A stretch of 64,000 nt of DNA from Neorhizobium galegae (GTDB taxonomy: Bacteria > Pseudomonadota > Alphaproteobacteria > Rhizobiales > Rhizobiaceae). Positions within the stretch are counted from its first letter, which is position 1. Each line of letters begins with the position of its first letter. The notes under the pieces are model-generated. The model did not search any database. It saw only the letters and a program-made list of their open reading frames with translations, and was not told the DNA's origin. The translations under genes and the position numbers were made by a program. The stretch is from contig NZ_JAGIPG010000004.1 of assembly GCF_017877055.1 (NCBI RefSeq), positions 372,001 to 436,000 on the forward strand, given 5' to 3'. Below, one piece after another: positions 42,917-51,216 of this stretch.

Positions 42917-44134
42917 TTATCCTTCCACCACCCGCCGCCGCACGCGGGTCAGCATCGGTCCGTATTCGAGGACAAAGAGGCCGAAAGCGGCAAGCCATGC
43001 GGCGCCGGAAAGCGAATAGATCAGGCTGGTAAATTCCGGAAAGAGGCCGGCGCTTGGCCTTATAATGGCGCAGAGCACGATTGCCGTATAGGAAGCGACG
43101 GTTGTTCGCGACGCCGTCAGGACCCGCCCGGTATGGCCCCGGCTTGCCCGTGTCATGACGGCGAGCATCATAGTGGTCACGGTTCCAACGCTCAGGACGT
43201 GGATTACGGACGTCTGGTCGAAGAGGTTCACGGCTGCGAGGCCGATCGCAAGGAGCCCCAGCGGCACGAAGAGGTAGGCGATATGCAGGATCGTCACCAG
43301 CATTTCCGCGGTCGTGGTCCAGCCCCGCCAGCGCGCGAGCCGGATAGCCTGCATGGCCGCCGCCAGTCCTGCCGCCCCCGCAACGAGCTCTCCGTCGTCC
43401 AGAATGACCCAGGCGGCTAGGGCGGCGACCCCGCACAGGATGGCGGCCGTATCAAACCGGTCATAGGCGGCGGGGAAATCCGTCCGGCCGGTCTTGTTGA
43501 TCCAGTTGCGGGTGAAGCTCGGGATGATTCGCCCGCCCACAATGAGGATCATTGCGGTATAGGCCGAGAGGGCAAGCTTGATCCCCAGGGACGGGTGCTG
43601 CCCGCCGGCCACCGCCAGATGATACAGGATGTTTGCAGCGGAGAGCGCGACGAGGCCGGTGATGACCTTCAGATCCTTCCATTTCCGTCCGGCGACCACT
43701 TCGCGCACGCAGATAAAGAGGAGGAGGGGCAGAAAGGCGCTGTCGGCCAGGATGGCGGCCATGGTGCCGATAAAGTCGGACAGAAGAAGCGCCAGCCGGC
43801 CGGAGACCCAGACGAGAAACAGGAAGACCAGCGGCCAACCGGACACCGGCAGCCTGCCGGTCCAGTTGGGAACAGCGGTCAGCAGAAAACCCGCCAACAC
43901 GGCGCTCGCATAACCGAACAGCATCTCGTGTGCATGCCAATGGACGGTGCCGTAGGAAACCGCCACGTCGATCAGCCCAGCCAAGCTTGCCAACCACAAC
44001 AGCATCGCGACGGCCGCCCAGAGGGCGGACGAGAGAAAGAATGGCCGGAAGCCGTAGGAGAATATGATGGGGGCGGTTGTGGAAAGTCCCCTCGGGATGC
44101 TCCCAGATCGCCGCCCGGCCGGAATTGTCGTCAT
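42917..44134 (-). CDS. nnrS: NnrS family heme-copper membrane protein
   Basis: The 405-residue protein has about 12 membrane segments and NnrS signatures: YGFRPFFLSSALWA near the start, HWHAHEMLFGYASAVLAGFLLTAVPNW, and GGRIIPSFTRNWI, with several helix-embedded histidines for heme and copper. NnrS lowers NO-caused damage, notably dinitrosyl-iron formation, in denitrifiers and pathogens. ATG at 44134 has AAGGAG seven bases before it; a longer frame to 44242 runs over the promoter box. An NnrR-type box lies 52 bp upstream, divergent from nnrR. Confidence 0.93.
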   Translation of the reverse strand: MTTIPAGRRSGSIPRGLSTTAPIIFSYGFRPFFLSSALWAAVAMLLWLASLAGLIDVAVSYGTVHWHAHEMLFGYASAVLAGFLLTAVPNWTGRLPVSGWPLVFLFLVWVSGRLALLLSDFIGTMAAILADSAFLPLLLFICVREVVAGRKWKDLKVITGLVALSAANILYHLAVAGGQHPSLGIKLALSAYTAMILIVGGRIIPSFTRNWINKTGRTDFPAAYDRFDTAAILCGVAALAAWVILDDGELVAGAAGLAAAMQAIRLARWRGWTTTAEMLVTILHIAYLFVPLGLLAIGLAAVNLFDQTSVIHVLSVGTVTTMMLAVMTRASRGHTGRVLTASRTTVASYTAIVLCAIIRPSAGLFPEFTSLIYSLSGAAWLAAFGLFVLEYGPMLTRVRRRVVEG

Positions 44135-44186
44135 CTTCGGAACTCCTTGTTCGGCACCCTTGTAGCGGCGGCGGCGAAGCCCTTCA

Positions 44187-44200
44187 TTGCGGCGTCGCAA
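44187..44200. promoter_or_regulatory. NnrR/FNR-type box before nnrS
   Basis: TTGCGGCGTCGCAA: five-base arms TTGCG/CGCAA, form TTG-N8-CAA. It lies 52 bp before nnrS and 100 bp before the divergent nnrR. Confidence 0.75.
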
Positions 44201-44300
44201 GCAGACGCGGGAATGTTTGCTGCCGACGCGGCAATAGCGCATCTTCGATCTCGCCGCGGGCTGTGCTAGGTTCGCCCAGACCGTAGCGGAGCATAGGCCG

Positions 44301-44996
44301 TTGAAGATCGATAAAAGTCTCGTGAGAAGTTTTCCCCTGTTCGAAAGGATGGAGGATGCCGATACGGAAGCGCTTCTTGCTCACGCAACATCACGTCGGG
44401 TGCCGGTCGGCGAAGCCGTCTTCGAACAGGGGGCGGCCGCAACGCATTTCCATCTGCTTCTGCATGGCAGGCTGAAAGTAACGCAGGTCACCGAAGACGG
44501 TCAGCAGATCATCGTGCGCGTCGTCCACCCGGGCGATCTCTTCGGTTTTGCCAAGGCGCTTCAACGCATGGACTATCCCGGCACGGCGATGGCCGTCGCA
44601 GAAAGCGTCGCGCTTTGTTGGCCGACGGAACTCTGGCCCCAGTTCGTCGATCGCAATCCCCGGCTTGCGGTCACCGCCATGCAGACGATCGGGCAGCGCC
44701 TGGAAGAAGCCCATGCCCGTATCCGCGAAATGTCGACACAGGAGGTCGAGCAACGGGTCGCTCACGCGGTTCTGAGACTGGCCAAGCATGCGGGCCGCAA
44801 AGAAGGCGACGCGGTGCGGATCGACTTCCCGATTTCTCGGCAGGACTTAGCCGAGATGACCGGCACCACACTGCATACCGTCTCGAGGATCATAAGCGCA
44901 TGGGAGGTGAAGGGGCTGGTCGAAGGCGGACGTCAGAAGCTGCTGGTGAAGGATGCCGAAGGCCTGCAGGTGCTGGCCGAAAGCACGAAGGGATAA
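44301..44996 (+). CDS. nnrR: Crp/Fnr family regulator NnrR
   Basis: The 231-residue protein has a cyclic-nucleotide-like sensor domain (FHLLLHGRLKVTQVTEDGQQIIVRVVHPGDLFG), a dimer helix, and a C-terminal helix-turn-helix (FPISRQDLAEMTGTTLHTVSRIISAWEVKGLV) whose recognition helix has the E..S/T..R pattern that reads TTG-N8-CAA. The N-terminal cysteines of oxygen-sensing Fnr/FixK-type proteins are absent, fitting the NO-responsive NnrR/DNR class. TTG at 44301 is used as start with GGAG nine bases upstream. Nine matching boxes in the next 20 kb support its role as the local regulator. Confidence 0.88.
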   Translation: MKIDKSLVRSFPLFERMEDADTEALLAHATSRRVPVGEAVFEQGAAATHFHLLLHGRLKVTQVTEDGQQIIVRVVHPGDLFGFAKALQRMDYPGTAMAVAESVALCWPTELWPQFVDRNPRLAVTAMQTIGQRLEEAHARIREMSTQEVEQRVAHAVLRLAKHAGRKEGDAVRIDFPISRQDLAEMTGTTLHTVSRIISAWEVKGLVEGGRQKLLVKDAEGLQVLAESTKG

Positions 44997-45046
44997 CGGG
45001 GGGATAGGCGTTCCGAAATGGGCGCCGGACAACCCGGCGAGATGCC

Positions 45047-45247
45047 TCAGATCTCCCGGATGATCGACTCGCTCAGGCGCTCTATTTCCTCGATGATGAA
45101 CAATGCCGGATCGTCCGCAGCGCCGGATGCTACCATCTCGTAGACCGCATGGCGCTTGTCCCGGACATACCCCACTTGCGAAACGAGCGGCGCCCTTTCG
45201 TGGTGCCGTGTCTCTCTCCAGCGCCTGGTCAGCGTTAGAAGCTTCAT
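45047..45247 (-). CDS. Small hypothetical protein of the DUF2249 operon, 66 residues
   Basis: The protein (MKLLTLTRRWRETRHHERAP, later VGYVRDKRHAVYEMVASGAA, ending in an acidic helix EEIERLSESIIREI) is soluble, with a basic N-terminus. Its ATG overlaps the stop of the DUF59 gene (ATGA), so it is translationally coupled and is the last gene of the five-gene operon. I do not recognise a family. It probably acts together with the DUF59 protein. Confidence 0.75.
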   Translation of the reverse strand: MKLLTLTRRWRETRHHERAPLVSQVGYVRDKRHAVYEMVASGAADDPALFIIEEIERLSESIIREI

Positions 45248-45540
45248 GGCGTCATCATCGAAGGGTTCCACGGCGGATCGTAGGTTAGCTCCACCTCGAC
45301 GCTCTTCACGCCGGCGACCGATGCGGCACAGGCCCGGATGGCTTCCTTCAGAAAGGTCGAGGCGGGGCAACCTTTCGTTGTGGTCGTCATCGATATGTGC
45401 ATGTCGCCGACCCGATCCGCCTCGATGCGGTAGATCAGGCCCATGTCCACCACGCTGCGCCCCATTTCCGGATCGATGACCATGGAGAGCTGTTGCCTGA
45501 CCTGTTCGATGAGGTTGGCCCGCTCGGACGTGTCAGGCAT
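45244..45540 (-). CDS. DUF59/MIP18-type iron-sulfur assembly-like protein
   Basis: The 98-residue protein shows the PaaD/SufT-like pattern: a helical start, VIDPEMGRSVVDMGLIYRIE, then ISMTTTTKGCPASTFLKEAI with the conserved Cys, and VEVELTYDPPWNPSMMT. Family members take part in Fe-S cluster maturation or in assembly of metal-oxygenases. Start ATG 45540 follows AAAGGGGG and overlaps the end of the double-DUF2249 gene by eight bases. In this operon, it may help repair or insert metal clusters damaged by NO; that is inference. Confidence 0.88.
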   Translation of the reverse strand: MPDTSERANLIEQVRQQLSMVIDPEMGRSVVDMGLIYRIEADRVGDMHISMTTTTKGCPASTFLKEAIRACAASVAGVKSVEVELTYDPPWNPSMMTP

Positions 45541-46054
45541 CGGCACCCCCTTTGCCGATGCGGATCATGATGCGGTAGGCGCTGCCGTCCCGATCGAAAT
45601 TGCCCACCCATTGGTGGCCCCGGCGCGTCAGTTCCGGAAACAGGAAGACCGGCTCGCGTGCTAGCACCGCGAAGATCACTTCGCCTGGGTTGAGCGCTTC
45701 GGCCGCGCCGAGAATTCGCTGCATCGGTTCCGGCGGATCGAGATCGGAAAGGTCGAGCTGCACGGACGGTTCCGCCCACAGTTCGGGTGAGACCGCGTTT
45801 TCGGAGAGCGCTACCGGTTCTTGCCGGCGCGGCGTGAAGCGGACCTCGAAATCCCCGCCGTCGAGTTCGACAACGGAGTGATCGAAGCCCTTGGCATCCA
45901 TGACGCGGTAGAGCGGTTGCGGCTTGAAGGGCGCAAGCAGCTTCAGTCCCTGACCGGGCTGCAGCGTCCCGACCGCCGTCATGATCGTTTCGAACGGCTC
46001 GCCGCCGTTCTTCAGGATCGGCCTGACATCGAGTTCCTTGAATTCCTGGGTCAT
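45533..46054 (-). CDS. Double DUF2249-domain protein
   Basis: The 173-residue protein holds two copies of the DUF2249 fold: residues about 6-72 (ELDVRPILKNGGEPFETIMTA, PGQGLKLLAPFKPQPLYRVM) and about 95-168 (LDLSDLDPPEPMQRILGAAE, NPGEVIFAVLAREPVFLFPELTRRG). DUF2249 resembles the SirA/TusA fold and is often found with hemerythrin-like or NO-response proteins. ATG 46054 has GGGAGG five bases before it and overlaps the stop of the membrane-protein gene (ATGA). Role unknown. Confidence 0.85.
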   Translation of the reverse strand: MTQEFKELDVRPILKNGGEPFETIMTAVGTLQPGQGLKLLAPFKPQPLYRVMDAKGFDHSVVELDGGDFEVRFTPRRQEPVALSENAVSPELWAEPSVQLDLSDLDPPEPMQRILGAAEALNPGEVIFAVLAREPVFLFPELTRRGHQWVGNFDRDGSAYRIMIRIGKGGADA

Positions 46055-47409
46055 CGTGACCTCCCGTTGAAGCTTGGTAAGATGAGCCGCCGTGCGGCGA
46101 CGGCCGATGGCAGCCGGGTCGCGGCCGGAACCATGGCGAGGCGGCGGGCCTGGATGAACTCGAAGGAGAGAGCGCAGACAGCCGCGAGCTGAGCGAATGT
46201 AGCCGCCCTGAACATGTCCGGCATGTCGAGGATCAAGACTGCGGTCGCCGTTGCCGTCGCGGTGAAATAGAGCGCGAACCACAGGGATGCCCGCCGCTCG
46301 TTGACGAGGTCCTGGACGCGCGGGACGGCTGTGCGGCCAAGAACAGGGCCGTAGAACTCCAGCCACGTCATGAATGCCACGATCTTGTAGAGCTGCCCGA
46401 GGCCGAGCCCGGTCAGCCATCCGAACGTGAAGAGATGGGCGATCGGCATCACCATCCCGGCCGGGTTGCCGATCACGATCGAGGCGGCGAAAAGAACGAA
46501 GCAGAGGAGCAGCATGCCGATCGCCACCAGGCTCGCCATCACGTTCAGTTCCACGGACTTGCGTTTCCGCTCGCGGAAGATCGAGTGGATATCGATCGCG
46601 TAGAAAAGAGAGGCAAGTCCCGAGAGCGCTATCGCCAGGTGAAGCGGCCGGTCGGCGGGCAAGCCGGTTCCATCGGAGAAAATGCCACAGCCGGCGGCCA
46701 CGAGAGCGGCGGCCAACAGCCAGCCGATCGCCCGGCTTATCCCGCGCGTCTTTTCGGGCGACAGCAGGAACATCGTCAGGAGGCGATAGCTGACGCCGAT
46801 CGCGGTGATGGTCATCCATCCGAACAGGCCAAGATAGGCGTGCGCCGGCCCGGCCGATAGAACCAGCCCGACGAGATGCGGATCATCGGTGAGGCCGGAG
46901 AGAGAAAGGGTAAACACCAGCCCGACCAGCGCCGTGGCGATCAGTGGCACGCAGCCAAGGGCGACGAACTTTGTCGGCAGCGAGTACGGCCTCGCTGCCA
47001 CGAGAGTGCCCGCGACCATCCAGCAGAGGCCCGCGAATGCCACCGTCAAGAGAAGGCCTCCGGCCGGCAGTGTCCATGTCCAGAGGGGCACGAGATCGGC
47101 CAGCCCCAGGAACCCGCCGAGTAGAAGGAGGAGCCCGATCATGGTCAGCAGCAAGGCGGGGAGGGCGAGATGGGGGGATTGCAGCTGTCGCGAGGCGATT
47201 ACCGGTACGAACTGAAGTAGCGATCCGGCAAACAGGAGACCGAGCCAGCCGATCGCGATCAGGTGAACGATCACCAGCGAGGCCGGGTCGTCGATGGGAG
47301 CGGATGGATACCCGAACCCCGATATCGTCAAGGCCAGCCCGGCGACCAGGCAAACCAGCGCCGTCGCGAAATAGGATATCGTCCAGGGGGAGAGAGTGGC
47401 GCCGGGCAT
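46051..47409 (-). CDS. Polytopic membrane protein of the DUF2249 operon, NnrS-like layout
   Basis: The 452-residue protein has about 12 membrane helices and several helix-embedded histidines (VIVHLIAIGWLGLLFAGSLLQFVPV, AHAYLGLFGWMTITAIGVSYRLL, IAHLFTFGWLTGLGLGQLYKI, RPLHLAIALSG). The layout resembles heme-copper/NnrS-type proteins, though it lacks the NnrS opening motif, so I do not name it. It sits between two DUF2249 genes, 12 bases after the first and overlapping the second. With heme-ligand-like histidines and NnrR-type control, a role in NO response or electron transfer is plausible. Confidence 0.8.
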   Translation of the reverse strand: MPGATLSPWTISYFATALVCLVAGLALTISGFGYPSAPIDDPASLVIVHLIAIGWLGLLFAGSLLQFVPVIASRQLQSPHLALPALLLTMIGLLLLLGGFLGLADLVPLWTWTLPAGGLLLTVAFAGLCWMVAGTLVAARPYSLPTKFVALGCVPLIATALVGLVFTLSLSGLTDDPHLVGLVLSAGPAHAYLGLFGWMTITAIGVSYRLLTMFLLSPEKTRGISRAIGWLLAAALVAAGCGIFSDGTGLPADRPLHLAIALSGLASLFYAIDIHSIFRERKRKSVELNVMASLVAIGMLLLCFVLFAASIVIGNPAGMVMPIAHLFTFGWLTGLGLGQLYKIVAFMTWLEFYGPVLGRTAVPRVQDLVNERRASLWFALYFTATATATAVLILDMPDMFRAATFAQLAAVCALSFEFIQARRLAMVPAATRLPSAVAARRLILPSFNGRSR

Positions 47410-47421
47410 GGCTTTCGTCTT

Positions 47422-47691
47422 TCAATGACCGCAGCAGCAGTCGCAGCCGGAGCTTTGCGCCCGCTGGATTTCGACGCGCCAGACATCCGGACCCTGTTCG
47501 AGATATTGCCAGTCGAACTCTTCCGGATACCGGCTCTCGATCTGGTAGTGCAGCGGCCGGGGATCATGGTCGCTGGTGACATGCATGACGCCGCCGGGGA
47601 TGAGGGACGTCAGCACGCCAAAAATCTTCGGGTGACGTTCGGCGGGAGCGAGCGTCCTGACATCGATGGAGGGGATCTCAATATCCGACAT
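47422..47691 (-). CDS. DUF2249 protein with Cys-rich tail
   Basis: The 89-residue protein is a single DUF2249 domain (SIDVRTLAPAERHPKIFGVL, TSDHDPRPLHYQIESRYPEEF, GPDVWRVEIQRA) followed by the tail GCDCCCGH. Four cysteines and a final His in eight residues look like a metal-binding or thiol site. It is the first gene of the operon, 87 bp downstream of an NnrR-type box. DUF2249 has no settled function. The tail is the most distinctive feature and would suit copper, iron or NO/thiol chemistry. Confidence 0.88.
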   Translation of the reverse strand: MSDIEIPSIDVRTLAPAERHPKIFGVLTSLIPGGVMHVTSDHDPRPLHYQIESRYPEEFDWQYLEQGPDVWRVEIQRAQSSGCDCCCGH

Positions 47692-47778
47692 GGTTTGTTC
47701 TGGGCCTTTCGAGCTGGTGCAGCGGCCTGGCCGATCCCGGCCGCCTCGATGAGTTAGCAGCGGCCCGATCGACGGAAT

Positions 47779-47792
47779 TTGCGTCGGGACAA
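47779..47792. promoter_or_regulatory. NnrR/FNR-type box before the DUF2249 operon
   Basis: TTGCGTCGGGACAA, form TTG-N8-CAA, in the gap between the DUF2249 operon and hemN; 87 bp before the first DUF2249 gene. Confidence 0.65.
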
Positions 47793-47819
47793 ATATTTTA
47801 CAGAAAGACGACGCTGTCG

Positions 47820-47833
47820 TTGATTTCGCACAA
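47820..47833. promoter_or_regulatory. NnrR/FNR-type box before hemN
   Basis: TTGATTTCGCACAA, form TTG-N8-CAA, 57 bp before the hemN ATG. The left half TTGAT is FixK/FNR-like, so FixK could also use it. Confidence 0.65.
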
Positions 47834-47890
47834 AGAGAGGCGGCTGCGGGCAGCTAAATGCTCTTTCAAGAAAATTGAAAGGAGCCCGAC

Positions 47891-49241
47891 ATGTCCGCAG
47901 CGATAATCGAGAAATATGGCGATGCACGGCTACCGCGCTACACGAGCTATCCGACGGCTCCGAACTTCAGCTCGGATTTCGACGCCCTCGACTATCCGGC
48001 CTGGCTCAAGCGGCTGCCCGAAGGACAACCCACCTCGCTCTATATCCACATTCCCTTCTGTCGGTCGATGTGCTGGTATTGCGGCTGTCACACCACGATC
48101 ACCGAGCGCGACAGGCCCATTCTCGACTATATCGAGATCTTGCACCGGGAGATCGAGCTTCTGGCATCCGCTCGAGCCGACAGCTTCAGCCTCGGGGAAA
48201 TCCATTTCGGCGGCGGCACGCCGACGATCATCAAGTCGGAGGAATTCATCGCGTTGATGGATGCGTTTCGCAACCGTCTCGGTTTTGCGAGGAGCATCAA
48301 TGCGGCAGTCGAAATCGATCCGCGCACCTTGACCCGGGAGATGGCGATGGCGCTCGGGGAGTCGGGCGTCACCCGCGCGAGCCTAGGCGTCCAGAGCTTC
48401 GACCCGAAGGTCCAGAAGGCGATCACCGCATCCAGAGCGTCGAGACGACGATGGATGCGGTGGAGCATCTTCGGCACAACGACATCAACGCGATCAACTT
48501 CGACCTGATCTACGGGCTGCCGTTTCAGACCGTCGAATCCGCGTCGAGACGGTCGACGCGGCCGTCAGGATGCGGCCGGACCGTCTTGCCGTCTTCGGTT
48601 ACGCGCATATCCCGAGCTTCAAGAAACACCAGCGTCTCATCGACGAGGCGGCGCTTCCCGATGCACGGGAACGCGCGCTTCAGGCATCCGCGATATCAGA
48701 CGCCCTGGTGGCGGCGGGCTATGTCAGGATCGGCCTCGATCATTTCGCCCTGCCTAACGACGACCTCTCGCTTGCGCAGACCGAAGGCCGGCTGCACCGG
48801 AATTTCCAAGGCTATACGACGGATGCCTGCGAGGCGCTGATCGGGCTCGGTGCCTCCTCGATCGGCCGGTTGCCGCAGGGATATATCCAGAACGAGGTTC
48901 CGCCCGGCCTCTATGCGACCCGGGTGTCGAAGGGCGAACTGCCGGTCGCCAAGGGCTATCGTCTCACCCCGGAAGACCGTCTGCGCGGCGACGTGATCGA
49001 AAGGCTGATGTGCGACTTCGCGGTGGATGTCGCCGCACTTGCGGCGGCGCACGGCTTCGATGCCGACCTTCTGTTGCGGGGCAATGATCGGCTGGATGAG
49101 CTTGAACGGGACGGGCTGATCGAGCGTCAGGGCGGGAATATCCGCGTCTCGGAGGATCACCGGTTCATCGTCAGAGCCGCAGCCTCTGCGTTCGATGCCT
49201 ATCTGAACAAGAGCGGCAGGTCTTTCAGCAAGGCGGCATAG
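47891..49241 (+). pseudogene. hemN: hemN, oxygen-independent coproporphyrinogen III oxidase, two frameshifts
   Basis: Frame one (47891-48508) gives a normal HemN start: PRYTSYPTAPNFS, YIHIPFCRSMCWYCGCHT with the radical-SAM CxxxCxxC, IHFGGGTPTI, and ASLGVQSFDPKVQKAI. There the frame breaks. A second frame holds the expected NFDLIYGLPFQTVES, and a third (from 48570) holds RPDRLAVFGYAHIPSFKKHQ to the stop at 49241. Adding one base near 48425 (GATCACC for GATCAACC) and one near 48540 restores a continuous 450-residue protein, the usual length. The reaction is oxygen-independent decarboxylation in heme synthesis. As written the product is truncated and would be inactive; a read or assembly error is also possible. 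Confidence 0.9.
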
Positions 49242-49308
49242 GGTTCAGAGCGGAAAATGGAGGTCCGGCAGTCCGCCGAGCCGGAACTCCCGCGCGGCCG
49301 GGATCCCC

Positions 49309-51207
49309 CTATCCCGTCAGGCCGCGATAGATGGCGGGCAGAGCCGCCGGAAGCTTTGAAATATCACCGACAACCGCATAACCGTTGCGTCCGAACATCG
49401 TCGGCAGATAGGATTTCGCATCCTTGTCCACCGTCACGGCGAAGATGTTGACGCCGAGGCGCTTCGCCTCCTGCACGGCGCGGCGGCTGTCCTCCATCGC
49501 AAAACGGCCCTCGTAGTGGTCAATGTCATTTGGCTTGCCGTCGGTCAGCACGAGAAGCAGCCGGGTCCGGTTGGGGCGTTTCGCGAGGTCCGCGGTGGCG
49601 TGCCGCAGGGCGGCTCCGAGGCGGGTGTAATATCCGGGTTTCAGGCCGGCGATCCGGTCCTCTACGACTGGCGAAAGCCGCTCGTCGAAGCCTTTCACGG
49701 TCTCGACCCGCACCCAGGAGCGGCGCCGGGAGGTGAAGGTGAGGATGGAGTGGTCCGTGCCGCAGGCGCTCAGGCCTTGCGCGAGAACGAGAAGCGCTTC
49801 CTTCTCGACATCCAGAACCCGCCGGTTGTCGATCCAGGCGTCGGTCGAGAGAGACACGTCGACGAGAATGGTGACGGCGAGATCGGGGATGCGTGGTCGG
49901 CTTGCCACATGGATACGGTCCGTTGCCTGTCCCCCGGCAAGCAGATCGGTCCGGCGCCGGACGACGGCGTCGAGATCGAGTTCCACGCCGTCCAGCTGCG
50001 ATTTGAGCATTTCCTGGCGCGGCCGCAGTATTTCGAACTGCTTGCGTACCTTCCTGACCAGCGCCTTCGTGTCTTCCGATGTTTCGAGGCGGGCGCCGCT
50101 GACTGATGTCGGGGCGGCAAGGACCCGGCAATGGTTCTTCAGATAGGTGGTTTTCCGGTAGTCCCATTCGGGATAGGTGAGTTCGGCTGCGATTTCCTGG
50201 AGATCGACCATTTCCGGCGGAAGGTCGAGATCGAAGTGGAAACGTGAAGAGGGGCGTTCCTTGCGGCGCCCGAGAACCATTTCGTCCAGATCCTCGGCCG
50301 CCTTGCCGTCCTCTTCGGGCTTGTCGTCGGTCGGCCGGTCGACATTGACCATTTCCGTCATCGCCAGAATTTTCTCGAAGCGGTTGAGGATGAACGGGCT
50401 CCGCTCGGAGCGCTTCTCGTCCTCCCGCTCGCGCTCAGCGCTGAACCGTTTCTTTCCCGCCGGACCCTGCGGATTGCCGAGCGGGGTTTCCGAATCCTCC
50501 GCCGAAGAACGGCTTTCCTCATGGGATAAGAATTCCGGCCAGAGCGGCACGTCCATCATCGGCTGGTAGCCGGGCGGGGCATGGCGCGGGAAGATCGCGC
50601 TTGGCGTGTCGTCCGGCAGGCCTGCGCCTGCCCGCAGCAGGCTGATGATCCTGCTTTCCAGTAGCCGTTCCAACGAGGGAAGCCTACCGCGGCGACGCTC
50701 GGTAAGTGTTGCTTGACATAAATCTCGATAGATCCGGCGCAGGCCCGGAAATGCGATAAGCGTCTCGTCGACATTGGAGAATGCCATATGCAGCCGCTCG
50801 AGATCCTGTGCGAGGGGATCCGGCGAGGCTGGCCGGGTCTCGGGCAATGTAGCGATGGCGGCCGTCAGCCAGACATACAATGCCCGGTTCAGGCTGCGAT
50901 CCGGAAAGTAGTCTATGACATCAGGCAGCATTGCGCGTGCGAAATCCCGGCCGGAACGGGCAATCCGCTCCTCGCCGAGCCCGACGAGTTGGCGAAGCTT
51001 CAGGCGGTGTTTCGACGTGCGCTGATGGGCCGCCACGAGCTGGACCGCATGATCGCCCCCGAACCCGCGGAAGCAGGATGCGAGGACGGGTTTCATGTCG
51101 TCCAGCGCCACCGCGTGTTCGGGATAGCGTGGCAGGCTTCGCGTCTGGCCGACCAGGCGATGCCAGGCCTTGCCGACGGTTTCTTCCAGCTCGAGAAAAT
51201 CCAGCAT
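49309..51207 (-). CDS. norD: NorD, nitric oxide reductase activation protein
   Basis: The 632-residue protein ends in a von Willebrand A domain with a MIDAS-type site (TILVDVSLSTDAWID, later LLLVLTDGKPNDIDHYEG), after a long helical N-terminal part and a charged central linker. NorD works with the NorQ ATPase to activate or load metal into NO reductase. It lies nine bases after norQ and is the last gene of norCBQD. Length is normal. The plus-strand frames opposite it are shadows. Confidence 0.93.
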   Translation of the reverse strand: MLDFLELEETVGKAWHRLVGQTRSLPRYPEHAVALDDMKPVLASCFRGFGGDHAVQLVAAHQRTSKHRLKLRQLVGLGEERIARSGRDFARAMLPDVIDYFPDRSLNRALYVWLTAAIATLPETRPASPDPLAQDLERLHMAFSNVDETLIAFPGLRRIYRDLCQATLTERRRGRLPSLERLLESRIISLLRAGAGLPDDTPSAIFPRHAPPGYQPMMDVPLWPEFLSHEESRSSAEDSETPLGNPQGPAGKKRFSAEREREDEKRSERSPFILNRFEKILAMTEMVNVDRPTDDKPEEDGKAAEDLDEMVLGRRKERPSSRFHFDLDLPPEMVDLQEIAAELTYPEWDYRKTTYLKNHCRVLAAPTSVSGARLETSEDTKALVRKVRKQFEILRPRQEMLKSQLDGVELDLDAVVRRRTDLLAGGQATDRIHVASRPRIPDLAVTILVDVSLSTDAWIDNRRVLDVEKEALLVLAQGLSACGTDHSILTFTSRRRSWVRVETVKGFDERLSPVVEDRIAGLKPGYYTRLGAALRHATADLAKRPNRTRLLLVLTDGKPNDIDHYEGRFAMEDSRRAVQEAKRLGVNIFAVTVDKDAKSYLPTMFGRNGYAVVGDISKLPAALPAIYRGLTG

Positions 51208-51216
51208 CAGAGCACC

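Noticed and set aside
42728..43420. 230-residue plus-strand frame near the left end of the denitrification block
   Set aside because: Most of it lies opposite nnrS, its composition is that of a shadow frame, and it lacks a recognisable domain.
45533..46819. One 428-residue minus-strand frame joining a shadow of the membrane-protein gene to the double DUF2249 protein
   Set aside because: Only the last 173 residues are real; they have their own GGGAGG and ATG at 46054. The upstream part is the membrane gene read in the wrong frame.
48420..48545. Programmed frameshifting in hemN
   Set aside because: No slippery heptamer or stimulatory structure was seen, two separate shifts in the same direction would be needed, and HemN is not known to use recoding. 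Deletions or sequence error explain it better.
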